Of a DNA stretch of 64,000 bases, positions 1 to 10,900 are shown piece by piece; within the stretch, counting starts at the first letter, position 1; every line of letters starts with the position of its first letter. The position numbers were made by a program, and so were the translations under genes. The DNA is from CAVQJU01 sp963755195. Its GTDB lineage: Bacteria > Acidobacteriota > Vicinamibacteria > Vicinamibacterales > CAVVIG01. The notes below the pieces were generated by a model, which did no database searches, was not told the DNA's origin, and saw only the letters and a program-made list of their open reading frames with translations. The stretch covers positions 434,001-498,000 of the forward strand of contig CAVWIZ010000008.1 in assembly GCA_963755195.1 (NCBI GenBank), written 5' to 3'.

Positions 1-630
1 GTTGCTGACGGTGTCTGATACGGGAACGGGCATGACGCCGCAGGTTCAGTCGCGGCTGTTCGAGCCCTTTTTCACGACCAAGGGAGCCGGCAAAGGGACC
101 GGGCTTGGCCTCGCGACCGTCCACGGCATCGTCACGCGAAGCGGCGGCCACGTGGGCGTCTATAGCGAGGTCGATCGGGGCACGTCATTGAAGGTCTATA
201 TGCCACTGGTGGAAGCCGCGGACGCGGCGGTCGCCGTGTCCCCGACGCTGGTGCGACCCCCGACGGGGGGGAGACGGTGCTCGTCGTGGAGGATGAGAAA
301 GGGCTGCGCGAACTCACCTGCAGACTGCTCCGCAAGCTGGGCTATACGGTCCTGGTCGCCGCGAACGCGGCGGAGGGGCTGCAGTTGTGCCATGAGACGC
401 CGGGCATCGACGTGCTCCTGACGGATGTCGTCATGCCGGGCGGCAGTGGACCGGAGTTGACACGCCAAGTGGCCGCCGTCCGCCCCGGACTCAAGGTCAT
501 CTTCATGTCCGGCTACACCGAAGACACCATCGCCCACCACGGCATCCTCAATCCCGGGATCGCATTCCTCAACAAGCCCTTCACGGCGGACACGCTCGGA
601 CGCAAGGTTCGCGAGGTGCTCGACCGATAG
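1..630 (+). CDS. Hybrid sensor histidine kinase, C-terminal part (partial, frameshifted)
   Basis: The upstream end lies outside the window. The first ~85 codons are the C-terminal part of a HATPase_c domain: a D-T-G-x-G-M G1 box, the FEPFFTTK motif and a GTGLGL G2 box. A receiver domain follows in another frame, beginning VLVVEDE and carrying the phospho-acceptor Asp in LLTDVVMPG and a conserved Lys in NKPF. The two halves are joined by a run of seven G at 265-271; one extra G would give a continuous TGGETVLVVEDE junction. This is the usual architecture of a hybrid kinase whose own receiver is phosphorylated after ATP-dependent autophosphorylation. The kinase sensor and dimerisation domain are not visible. 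I infer an assembly indel more readily than a true break. Confidence 0.85.
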
Positions 631-737
631 CCGCGATGAAGCGTCCCGGCTTGCACGTTCTCGCATCGGTGCCATTCGAGCTCACGACAATCTGGAGCGA
701 TTGACTCGTTCTCGCCTTCGACGTCATCCTGCCTTGT

Positions 738-1814
738 ATGAACACCGAGCATTTCAGCGAGCAGAGCTTCCGCAGCCAGGTCCGCGTGCTCGTGATGATG
801 GCCGCGACCGCACTCGGCCTGTATTTCTGCTACCGGATGGCGCTGCCATTCGTGCCGGCTCTGACGTGGGCGATGACGCTCGCGGTCCTGTTCATGCCGG
901 TCTACCGGTGGCTGAAGTCCAAGGTGAAACGCGCCAGCCTGGCGGCTGCGCTTCTGGTCCTGGCGATCGGCCTGGTGGTGATCGTGCCCGCGACGTTCGT
1001 GGGGCAACGGGTCGTCTCGGAAGCCGCGGCGGGCGCCGACGCCATCAGCGCCAGGGTCGAGGCCGGCGAGTGGCAGCGCTTTCTCGACGACCACCCGCGC
1101 GTCGCGCCCATTGCCCGGCGCATCGGGCGGCGGATCGACCTGCCCGGCACGATCAGCGCGATCGCGACATCGCTGACGAATGCCGCCGGCGCCTTCATCA
1201 CGGGCTCCGTGAGGCAAGCGGTCGATCTGCTGCTGACGTTCTATCTGTTGTTCTACTTTCTACGCGACGAGCGCGCAGCGCTTTCGTTGCTGCGCTTTCT
1301 GTCGCCTCTCCCCAAGAAGGAAATGGACACGCTGCTCAGCCGCCTGGGCGACACCGTCTACGCCACGATGTACGGCACGTTGACGGTCGCTGCCGCCCAG
1401 GGCTCGTTGGGAGGACTGATGTTCTGGTGGCTGGGTCTGCCCGCGCCCCTGCTGTGGGGACTCGTGATGGCCGTGCTGGCCGTGGTCCCGGTCATGGGTG
1501 CGTTTGTCGTGTGGATTCCGGCCGCCCTCTTCCTGGCGCTCGAAGGCAGCTGGGTGAAGGCGCTGATTCTTGCCGTCTGGGGCGGGGTGGTCGTCGGCGG
1601 GATCGATAACGTGATCTATCCCATCCTGGTGGGCAACCGGTTGAAGCTCCACACGATCCCCGCGTTCATGGCGATCGTCGGCGGCCTGATCGTGTTCGGT
1701 CCGTCCGGCCTGATTCTGGGGCCCATGGCCCTCACCGCCACTGTGCTGCTGCTCGAGACTTGGCGGAGCCCAACCGAGGACGCCGATCAGGCGGCGCTGC
1801 CACGCGAACGATAG
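738..1814 (+). CDS. AI-2E family transporter (PerM/YdiK-like membrane protein)
   Basis: A 358-residue polytopic inner-membrane protein. Two hydrophobic helices lie near the N-terminus, then a soluble stretch (about residues 95-160), then further helices including the family's typical GLPAPLLWG segment and the VYPILVGNRL-like motif near the end (here IYPILVGNRLKLH). Length and helix pattern match the AI-2E/PerM family, formerly DUF20. Members have been reported as autoinducer-2 exporters or Na+/H+ antiporters, and substrate cannot be deduced from sequence. The ATG at 738 is the first in-frame start after the kinase gene; no strong Shine-Dalgarno is visible. It follows the kinase by about 107 bases. 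Confidence 0.88.
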   Translation: MNTEHFSEQSFRSQVRVLVMMAATALGLYFCYRMALPFVPALTWAMTLAVLFMPVYRWLKSKVKRASLAAALLVLAIGLVVIVPATFVGQRVVSEAAAGADAISARVEAGEWQRFLDDHPRVAPIARRIGRRIDLPGTISAIATSLTNAAGAFITGSVRQAVDLLLTFYLLFYFLRDERAALSLLRFLSPLPKKEMDTLLSRLGDTVYATMYGTLTVAAAQGSLGGLMFWWLGLPAPLLWGLVMAVLAVVPVMGAFVVWIPAALFLALEGSWVKALILAVWGGVVVGGIDNVIYPILVGNRLKLHTIPAFMAIVGGLIVFGPSGLILGPMALTATVLLLETWRSPTEDADQAALPRER

Positions 1815-1832
1815 CCCAACATCACTCCCGGG

Positions 1833-2039
1833 TTACGACGATTCCGTGTCGTCGGCTGGCGCCCGGCTGATCGCGGCATACATCTGGCCGTCCGGCCTGA
1901 AGCGCAGCACGAGCTCGACCTTGGCGGGCATCTGGGGATCCCCGAGGATTCGCATGATCGTGATGATCGAGCCCCCTGGGGCCTTTCGCGTCTCGAGCGG
2001 CGCGCCTGGGGAGTGGTCGTTGAGATTGAGTCGCCGCAT
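1833..2039 (-). CDS. Small hypothetical protein (68 aa)
   Basis: An uninterrupted minus-strand frame between the transporter and glutaminase genes, convergent with the transporter. The product would be 68 residues, soluble, with a plausible amphipathic stretch (KVELVLRFRPDGQMYAAI). No family recognised. The main support is that the space is otherwise empty and the composition resembles a folded beta-rich peptide. The start ATG at 2039 lacks a clear ribosome binding site, and the opposite strand is also open here, so it could be a chance reading frame. Confidence 0.3.
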   Translation of the reverse strand: MRRLNLNDHSPGAPLETRKAPGGSIITIMRILGDPQMPAKVELVLRFRPDGQMYAAISRAPADDTESS

Positions 2040-2226
2040 ACCAAGACACTTGCAAAGACACCGCCCGGAGCGGTCGTCGAAAAAAAGGCGTGTTGTCCGT
2101 GTGTCCTGGACGGTGCCCCCGGTGCGCGTCTCAACGCGCGCGAGAAAAGTCAATTTCCGCGCGGCCTTCCTGTTCGCCTGTGGCGAGCTCCCTTTTCGCA
2201 GGACCACGGTCGGTTTCAAATTGGGC

Positions 2227-3189
2227 ATGGAACAACACGAACTGCAGGACGCCATCGAAGCGCTGCATGATCGCTATCGGTCGTACACCGCCGGAAACGT
2301 CGCCACCTACATTCCCGAGCTGGGCAAGGCCGATCCCGAAGCCTTTGGCATCTGCATCGTCACCGCCGATGGGCAGGTCTTCGAAGCCGGCGACTGTTGT
2401 CGCCCCTTCACCATCCAGTCGATTTCGAAGCCCTTTGCATTTGGCATGGCTCTCGAAGAGTTCGGAGACGAACGGGTCGCCCAACATGTGGGCGTCGAGC
2501 CGAGCGGCGACGCGTTCAACGCCATCGAGCTGCAACACGGCACGAACCGACCCTACAACCCGATGATCAATACCGGGGCCATCACCATCACGGCCCTGCT
2601 CCACAGCCGCCACGGGGCGAAGACCTTCGAAACACTCCTGACCAGGCTGAGTGAATCCGCCGGTCACTCTCTCGAAGTCGACGAGGACGTGTTCGAGTCC
2701 GAGCGACGGACAGGGCACCGCAACCGCGCGATTGCACACCTGCTCCTCAACTTTGGACTGGTCAACGACGAGGCCGATCGCGCCCTCGACGTGTACTTCA
2801 GACAGTGCGCGATTCTCGTGACCTGCCGCGACCTGGCCATGATGGGGGCGACGCTCTCGAACATGCGGCGCCACCCGGTCACGAACGTTCAGGTGTTCGA
2901 CGTCTCGTCTGTCAAGCACATGCTCGCCATCATGTTCACGTGCGGCATGTACGACTACTCGGGCGAATGCGCCTACCGGGTGGGCGTGCCCGCCAAGAGC
3001 GGCGTGAGCGGCGGGGTGATGGCCGTCGTGAACCGCCAGGTGGGCATCGCCACCTATTCACCGCGTCTCGACGCCCGGGGCAACAGCGCGCGTGGAATCG
3101 AAGTCTGCATCGAGCTGGCCGGGAGGTTTGGCCTCCACGCGTTCGACTTCCTGAATTTCGGGTCCAGCTTTCTCAAAGTCGTCCTCTGA
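2227..3189 (+). CDS. glsA: Glutaminase A
   Basis: Hydrolyses L-glutamine to L-glutamate and ammonia in the cytoplasm. The 320-residue product matches the ~310 aa family of serine-dependent beta-lactamase-fold glutaminases. The catalytic S-x-x-K is seen at about residues 65-68 (IQSISKPF). The substrate-binding stretch INTGAI and the conserved KSGVSGGVMAVV loop near residue 255 are also present. The frame is open far upstream, but the extra N-terminal residues look random, so I place the start at ATG 2227, where homology to the family begins (MEQHELQDAI). Some members aid acid resistance by releasing ammonia. The gene stands alone, followed by a 270-base intergenic region. Confidence 0.92.
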   Translation: MEQHELQDAIEALHDRYRSYTAGNVATYIPELGKADPEAFGICIVTADGQVFEAGDCCRPFTIQSISKPFAFGMALEEFGDERVAQHVGVEPSGDAFNAIELQHGTNRPYNPMINTGAITITALLHSRHGAKTFETLLTRLSESAGHSLEVDEDVFESERRTGHRNRAIAHLLLNFGLVNDEADRALDVYFRQCAILVTCRDLAMMGATLSNMRRHPVTNVQVFDVSSVKHMLAIMFTCGMYDYSGECAYRVGVPAKSGVSGGVMAVVNRQVGIATYSPRLDARGNSARGIEVCIELAGRFGLHAFDFLNFGSSFLKVVL

Positions 3190-3461
3190 CGCTTCAAAAG
3201 GTAACCTTTAGTCTACCTGCGACATTCCTGTAAACGAAAATGGCCAAATAATTGGCCGCCCAGGACAGTTTGGATCGTTTAGACTCTCCCTGGTCACAAC
3301 CCCTAAAAGAGTCTGCGCGACTTCCACGGATTTGGTCGGGTGTGCTTCGGTCTCATGTTAGGGGAACAGGAATCTGAACGTTATTACCGGGTGCGGTGTC
3401 TTTTCGCGGTGCCACCGAGATGTTCGGTGAGCACGTATTTTAGCGTCTAAGAGGATCAGTC
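3190..3461 (+). promoter_or_regulatory. AT-richer intergenic leader of the metalloprotease with a perfect hairpin
   Basis: This 272-base stretch separates glutaminase from the giant metalloprotease and is clearly lower in GC than its surroundings. It holds a perfect 6-bp inverted repeat with a four-base loop (GGCCAA-ATAA-TTGGCC, 3242-3257). The hairpin has no T-run after it, so an operator or RNA structure is as likely as a terminator. The rest probably carries the protease promoter; I cannot assign convincing -35/-10 boxes or a known riboswitch. Confidence 0.4.
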
Positions 3462-6400
3462 ATGTCATACACGAAGCGCGGCATCTCGAGGGCAACCCGG
3501 TTGTTGAAGGGGCCGTCTGCGCTCCTGGCTCTAGGACTAGTGTTGCTCTTTTGGCAGCAGCCAGGGAAAGCCCACTTCGACGATGTTCCGGACGCCTTGC
3601 CGTTCGACATGAGCTTCCTCCTCACCGGCAACTACGTCGTCGGCGGTGTCGACATGCAGGGTGCGGGCGACGAAGATGGCATGTCGACTGGCACGATCCC
3701 AATGACGGGTGTGCCTGCCAACGCAGACATCGTTGCGGCCTATCTGATATGGGAGACGATCGATCATTCCGGATCGCTCAATCTGGATCCGCAACAGACG
3801 CCCGTGTTGTTCCGAGGCCAATCCGTCATTGATGCCAACGACGTGAGGGTCGTCAAGGCGAGATCGCTGCCAGCGAGCGGTTACGGCCCGGCCTGCTACG
3901 GTGGCGGAGGAGGGTTGAGGCTGACCATGTTCACGGCCGACGTGCTCCACCTGTTGCCGATCAATCCGAACGTCAACAAGACTGAAAGGCGCCTGGTCAA
4001 CGACAGCGACCTGACCGACAACGGTTTCGAGCTGAACACGGTGACGCTGCCCGAAGGCGCAATCGGGGGCACTCCGCACAGCGCGGGCGCCAGCTTGTTC
4101 GTGGTCTATCGGGATGCATCGCAACCGCTGAGAAAGATCGTCGTCTACAACGGTATCTACAAGCAGCCTTGGCTGTACTGGCCGGTGACGCAGAGCCTCC
4201 GGGGGTTCTACAGGTCGTCCGCGGTCAAATCCGCGCAGATCACGCACATCGTGGCGAGCCGTCGGACGAACACGCACGAACGAATGTACTTCGACGACGA
4301 TTCGCACTGGCCCTACTGGGGCGCGCAGATCGCGGTCGATCCGTTTCCCAACGCCCCGGTGTCATCGGAACGAGCGTGGGCCAGTCCGACGATCGACGTG
4401 AGCGCGTTGATGCACCCAGGAAACGATTCCAATGACGGGTACGGCGAAACGGCCTTGACGACGGTCGCCGATTGGGGCGGGAGCGTGTACGACTGCAAGA
4501 CGTGGGCAGCGATCATCTTCAGTACCGCGGTCGCAGATGAGGATCATGACGGCATCCCGGACGGACTCGAAAATGCTGCCGCCGCCTACGGCCTCAAGGA
4601 TCCGGATGGCAAGCGTCTGCCGAACGTGTACGCCATGGGCGCCAGAACGGGGCGGAAAGATCTCATCATCGAAGTCAATGCCATGTGGGCTCCCGCTGGC
4701 ACGACGTACGGATCACCTGCGGCTCCATTCGATTCCACGCACAATTCGGTGACGGACCCAATTGGACACAATCACCTGCTGACGCCCACCATCGTGAAGG
4801 CGCTGGGCGACAAGTACCTCGAGAGAGAGATCCACGCGCTTTTCGACGTCGGCAACATCGCGACCTATCACAGCCTCGGCGGCGCCTATGCGTCCACCGT
4901 TGCCGATTCGTACCTGGTCCCATCGACTGACGCCTGGGGGAGAGTGTTGGCCCGGGGCGGGGAGCTTATCAGGGAAACAGCGTGTGAGCCGGACACACTG
5001 GATCCACTACATCCGAGGTGGGAGTGTGAGTTCCCCGATTATCCGGGCTCGGTTGGCTGGAAGTTCGGGTTCGAACGCTATCGAAACCAACCGGTCGCCG
5101 ACGACGGCACAGAGCTCACGGGGCACGCGAGATTGCGGTGTGTGAGGGGAGCCGACGGCGTTTACGGCACTCCCGACGATGGAATCTGCGAGGGAGCCAC
5201 CACCCACTTCCGAGCGCGATTCGATCCGAATCGCGAGGGTCTCGTCCACGACGTGCTGTACGCTCACGCGCGCGCCAAGCCAAAGTCCCTTCCGTGTCTG
5301 GATTCGACCGGTGCGATCAAGCGTTACGCCAGCGGCGAAACTACCTGTACCGCGCCGCTGGTGGACAATCCCAACTTCCATGCCTCTGACTTGCACGTGC
5401 CTTCCTCGTCATCGGGCATCTCGCAGCTGCCGGGCGGCAGTTCGATGATCACGCTCGGTCTCTGGGACACGGTCAACTTCGTGGGCGAGCCCTACATGAT
5501 CACCGCGACCTCGTTCCACGAGTGGGGGCACAACTTCGGGCTGTATCACGGTGGAAACGAGCCCACGTGGGGCACGCCGGGCACACCCACGTACATCGAG
5601 CCGAACTGCAAACCGAACTATCTGAGCATCATGAGCTACGCGTTTCAGGCGCACGGGCTGTTCAAGCCCCTCAATCCTGATCCCCAGTTTGATTACTCCT
5701 CACGCGACAATCTTGGAAATATCGCAGGAAGCCTCGACGAGACAAACCTGACAGACGGTTCGTTGGCCACGGATCTGCCTTACAAGGCTGCGTGGTTTGC
5801 GCCTTTCGCGACGGCATCGCTCGGACCCCGCGCATCCACGTTGGGAAGCCCGGCTTCACGGTTCTGCAATGGCTTGGAATTCGTGCCGGGCCATATCCCC
5901 GAACAGACGGTTCGCATCGACGCCGAAAGCGTCTCCGAACTGGTCGACTGGAATGCGAACGGAGCCGGCAATGCTGGTTTCCCCCTCGACGTGAACTTCG
6001 ACGGCGCGTTGAGCGGCGGAACGCTCCTTCGCGGTTTCAACGACTGGGCCCATCTCCGTCTCGACCAGATCGGCGCCGGGCGAAATGTCGCGACACTATC
6101 CCAAGGCGATGCGCTGGCCGAGGGCGATGCGTTGGCTGAGGGCGACGCGTTGGCTGAGGGCGACGCGCTGGCTGAGGGCGACGCGTTGGCTGAGGGTGAC
6201 GCGTTGGCTGAGGGCGACGCGTTGGCTGAGGGCGACGCGTTGGCCGAGGGCGACGCGTTGGCCGAGGGCGACGCCCTGGCCGAGGGCATCACCCGCACCA
6301 CCGCGTTTTCGGCAGGTGGAGGTTCTTCGTCGAATCTCTTCACGGCGTGCGTGCTGGACGGGCCTTCTTGCGCAGCATCGCCGACGCCAGACAAGAGGCA

Positions 6401-7906
6401 TTGGGTCAGCACGGCGTGGAGCGTGCCCAATGCCGGCTACCCCGACAGTTTCAAGGTATTTCGTGTCTTTGGCTCCACGATCACGGACAGTCTCCCCGTC
6501 CAGGTGGGAACGACCCTCGACGGTACGATTTTGAGCCTGGTCGTTGACGGTGAGCTCCCGAACGGGTACCCGTTTACGTACTACAACAAAGCAGTGAACG
6601 GTGGCGCGGATGGCGGCGCGTCGGCCAGCGCGACGATCACTGTGCCCTCAACGATCCGCCCGTGGCGAACCCCGACACGGCGACGACAAACGAGGATACG
6701 GCGATTGACATCGACGTCGTCGCCAACGACGAAGACCTCGATTCGGCGAACAGCATCTTGCGCGTGGCGGTCGATCTGACCACGCTCATCCCGGCGATCA
6801 CAGAGGTCCACGGCGGCACGGCGGTGCTGCAGCCAGACGGCCGCACAGTGCGATTCACGCCCGTCACCGACCTCAACGACAACAATACGCCGGGCGGGTT
6901 CGGCTTCAAATACAAGGCGAACGACGGAACCTTCACCTATACGACGAGCGACCTCGTGTCGCACACCGTGGCGATGAGCGGCTGATTCGAACGAGGCGAC
7001 GGTGACGATCGACGGTCTACCCAGTCAACGACGCGCCCAGCTTCACCAAAGGACCGGACCAGACGGTGAACAAGGACTCCGGAACGAAAGTACGTGACGA
7101 ACTGGGCGACGAACTTCCTGCCCGGGCCGGCGACCGCGACGGACGAGTCTTCTCAGACGGTCCTCTCGTATAACGTGGTGAGCAACACCAACACCGACGC
7201 TCTTCCCGGCGGGGTCAGTCACCATCGCGACCAACGGCACGCTGACCTTCACGCCGGCGGCTGGCCAATACGGCAGCGCGACGATTGGGGTCACGGTGCG
7301 GGACAACGGCGGCACCGACAACGGCCATGGTGGCGGCGGCGTGGACACCAGCGCCGTGCAGACCTTCCTCATCACGGTCACCACGTCAGCACGTCGATTA
7401 CGCCTCGAGCGGGCCGACGTGTGGTTCACGAACCAGCAAGAGCTCGACCACGAAGTTTGACTTGAAGGCTGAGGTGCGAAGAACGAAGCGGCACGACCGT
7501 CGTGGCGACGGGCTACTCTGAACAACACCTATCTCGGCTACGGCACGACGTTGCGCCAAGGCCACGTACTGAGCAGAATACCCATCTCGTGCAGTGCCGT
7601 GTCTTTCAGTGCGTCGGACATGCTAAGCCTCAAGGTGTCGATCAAGCTCTCGAATGTCTCGGGTGCTCCGTCGAGTGCCGCGGGCAAGCTGTACTACAAC
7701 ATTGCGAGCCCGCCAGGGAACGACAGCCATCTGCACGCGAAGATCGGCGCGACGGACGTCAAGTACTACATGATCAAGACGCCGACGGCTACGCTGGGAC
7801 TGCAGAAGAACGGTTCGGTTACTGGCGACGGAACGGGTTGTCGAATTACAATGCGACCAAGACGGCTTACATACCCCTCGGGACCTGGAGCATTACCGGG
7901 CCGTGA
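3462..7906 (+). CDS. Secreted metzincin-like metalloprotease with GDALAE repeats and Ig/cadherin-like tail (3' part frameshifted)
   Basis: The N-terminus is a signal peptide (basic start, hydrophobic core about residues 20-33). A calcium-binding D-x-D-x-D-G motif (DEDHDGIPDG) lies near residue 360. The zinc site HEWGHNFGLYH starts at His686 and matches the metzincin HExxHxxGxxH consensus, with a plausible Met-turn (SIMSY) near residue 724. Ten tandem GDALAE hexapeptides (882-941) follow, then a FN3-like region and VCBS/cadherin-like domains recognisable by the phrase NEDTAIDIDVVANDED. From about 6640 to the stop at 7906 the reading frame changes eight times (near 6640, 6980, 7012, 7087, 7210, 7385, 7500 and 7845). 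Every segment reads as sensible protein once shifted, ending with a beta-rich domain (ATKTAYIPLGTWSITGP). The unbroken frame alone runs 3462-6779. Expected role: extracellular protease or adhesin. Whether the tail is decayed or only mis-assembled is open. Confidence 0.8.
6105..6284 (+). repeat. Ten tandem copies of an 18-bp unit encoding GDALAE
   Basis: Ten consecutive 18-bp copies of a unit close to GGCGACGCGTTGGCTGAG, with scattered synonymous differences (GAT/GAC, CTG/TTG, GCT/GCC). Because nearly all differences are silent, the peptide repeat is conserved: selection on the protein, not just recent slippage. It lies inside the metalloprotease gene, between the catalytic part and the Ig-like part. 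Confidence 0.97.
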
Positions 7907-7974
7907 GGTTCTCTCGCAGGGCGGCGGCCACGGACCAGGAATACCGGGAAGGTCCGTGGCTGCTAATCCGGGGG

Positions 7975-10900
7975 CTACCGGCCGGCGCGCCGACGGACGT
8001 CTGGCAGGAGCGGGTCTTCCTTCGACTGGCCGCGGATGGCGAGATAGGCGCGATACGATTCGACCGCATCCGGGTTCTTCAGTCCTTCCCGGACGAGGCC
8101 CTGATAGTAGTACACGGTCGGGAAATAGCCGGAGGTGGGCTCTTCGTCCACGAGCAGCGATAGCGCCTCGCCCCGGCGCTTGATGCAGCGGTCGAACTCC
8201 GAATCGGCTTGCAGAAACGCGCCTTGTTCCAGGTACGCGCGCCCCAGGTCATAGTGACCCCACCATGTGTCCAGGACGCTCGTGGCATCGGTCAGAATCT
8301 TGATCGCCTGACGCGCGTCTCGATTCTTCAGAGCGATCCCACCCTCGATGATCTTGCCGTACGCCTGAGGCTCGGCGGGAAGCTCGGCGGAGAGGCCGGC
8401 GGCCAACGTCCGTGCTCTGGCCACCGCGTTCGCCTCGACAAAAATGCGAGCGGCGAGAAATCGGATGGACGCGGCGTTGCTGCCGAGCAGGGCCTTTTCG
8501 GCAGCCGCAACCGCGGGGCCCTTCTGTCCCCGCATGAGGAGTGCGTAGGCCAGCGACGTGAGCTTCCTGGCGGCCTTGTCGCCGTTCTTGGCAGCCAGGT
8601 CCGACGCCGCGCCCTGCTCGAAATGGTGCGCGGCGTCCGAGAAACGCCCCTGATAGAGCGCCAGGTCGCCGACACCGGACGCCGACCAGGATGCGCCACG
8701 CACGCCGATCGTTGCGAGCTTCTCGTAGGTGGCTGTCGCCTCCGGCAGCAGGCCCTGTCCCAACTGGGCGAAGGCCAACGCCAATGTGGCCAAATCGGTG
8801 GGCTCCTCTAACGCGTTGGCCTCATCCACCGCAGTCTGATAATCGCCGGCGTACGTCGCATAGATCGCCAGATTGCCGCGGAACGGCACACGCTTGGGCA
8901 GGATCTTCACAGCCCACCGCATTTCCTCGACGGCCTCACGCATGTCTCGCAATTTCGACATACACAGGGCGCGGTTGTTGTGCGCAACTGCGTCGGCCTC
9001 GTATTGGGCGATCAGCTCGCCGTATTCCTTCACGCACTGCTGAAAGTCGCCGGTGTTCATATAGTAGGAGGCGCGGACGGCAAAACGCTCGCGGTCCGTC
9101 ATCCCCTCGAGGTGACGTAGGGCCTCGGTGTTGTACTTCTCAACATCCTGGAGCTTCCCCAGATTCCGCGACATGATCGCCAGACCCTGGTAGCCCAGAC
9201 CGAAGTTCGGATCCCGCTCCACGGCCTTCAGGAAGTGTTGCCGCGCCTCCTCGAACTTGCTGCTGGACTGGGCCTCGACCGCTGCCGCGTAGTGACTGGC
9301 CACCTCCATGGACGTGGTTGACAGACTCTTCATCGCCAAGAGTTGTGCCGAGTCCGAGGTCTGGTCGCCGAGTGACTTGCGAATCGTCGTGACCAGCTTC
9401 GTCGCCGCCGGAAGAACCTGCTCCTTACCCGAGGCTCGACCTTTGGCGCTGGCGATGACATTCCCGGTCACGGTCTGAGCTGCCGTGAGCGAGATTTCGT
9501 AGCCGCTTCCTCGACTGTTGATCGAACCGGAGAGGACAAAACCCACGCCCTGCTTCAGCGCGAGCTCGCGCGCAGCCTTGTCGTTCAGTTGGGCCGGCGG
9601 TGGGACGCCGAATGTCACGCGGACTCTGCTCCGGTCGTACGCGCTGATGAAGCCGGCGGATTCCAACGCGCGCCTGAGCATCGGCTCGAGCGTGTGATCG
9701 AACGCCGGATCGCCGGTGCCGTTTTGAAAGTCGGCGATCACCATGGTTACCGGATCGGGTTTCTTGGTCGGCTCCACCACGCGCCGCGTCACGAAATACG
9801 TACCGCCGAGCAGGGCCAAGACGAGCACCGCGGTCGCCGCCATCATCCGCGGCGTCAAGCGCCGCACGAGCGGCAGCGGGCGGCCGTTGACGTCGAGCCG
9901 GCCGAGGTCGGCCGCGAACTCGGTCGTGGTCTGATGCCGCTTCGTGACGTCGGGTTCCACCGCGCGCGTGACGATCGCGGCGAGCGCGTCGGGCACCTCC
10001 GGTACCAGCGACTTGATGTGCGGCAGCGGGCGTTCCATCCTGGCCCGCAGTTCCGCCACCGCGCTCTCGGCCCGGTCGGCCCGCCGTTTCCCGACGAGCA
10101 GGTCGTACAGAATCAGTCCGGTCGCGTACACGTCGGCGCGCTGATCGGCCGCCTCTCCCCTCGCCTGCTCGGGCGCCATGTACTCGACGGTCCCCACGAT
10201 CGTGCCGGCCATCGTGGTTTCAGCGTGGCGCGACATCGAGCGCCAGGTCCCCAGGCGCACTCCGGCCGGCGCCGGCGCGGACGCTTCCGACGGCCCACCG
10301 GTCGAGCGGGCGATCCCGAAGTCCATGATCAACGCCTCTCCGTCGGCGTCGATCATGATGTTGGCCGGCTTCAGGTCGCGGTGGACCACTCCGGCGGCAT
10401 GCGCGGCCACCAGGCCGGAAACGACGGAGCTGATGATCCGCAGGGTCTTCGGTACCGGCAGCCGTCCCTCCTGCTTGACGAGGGTGGACAGGTCGGTGCC
10501 TTCGACGTACGACATCGTGATGTACTTGATGCCGTTCAACTCGCCCAGATCGTGAATGCGTACGACGTTCTTGTGCGTTACCTGGCGCGCCAGGAGAAGC
10601 TCGCGCTTGAAACGGCGTTCGATTTCCTGCTCGGCGACCGGATCGCGCATCGCCTCCGGTCGAATCACCTTCAGCGCGACGATGACTTCGAGCTCCTCGT
10701 CCCAGGCCTGGTAGACGGCGCCCATGCCGCCAATGCCGAGGAGACGCACGATCGTGTAGCGGCCAAAGCGTTCACCGATCGCCAGCGGACCGGACTCAGC
10801 GCCTGAAGGGGCAACCCCAGTCGCGCCGGTGAACGAAGACGCTGCAAATGACGTCGGCAGCGACGAAGTCGGGAGGGACGAAGTCGGGAGCGACGAAGTC

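Noticed and set aside
1846..2226. N-terminal extension of glutaminase by 127 residues
   Set aside because: The residues are Arg/Ser/Pro-rich without family similarity; the normal 320-residue enzyme starts at 2227.
3242..3257. Intrinsic terminator after glutaminase
   Set aside because: The hairpin is perfect but short and without a T-run, so I list it as a regulatory/structured site only.
6105..6284. CRISPR array
   Set aside because: The repeats are contiguous 18-mers without spacers and are coding (GDALAE).
9589..10806. A 405-codon plus-strand frame
   Set aside because: Antisense to the kinase catalytic domain; composition (RHQGDDP-rich) is that of a reversed GC-rich gene.
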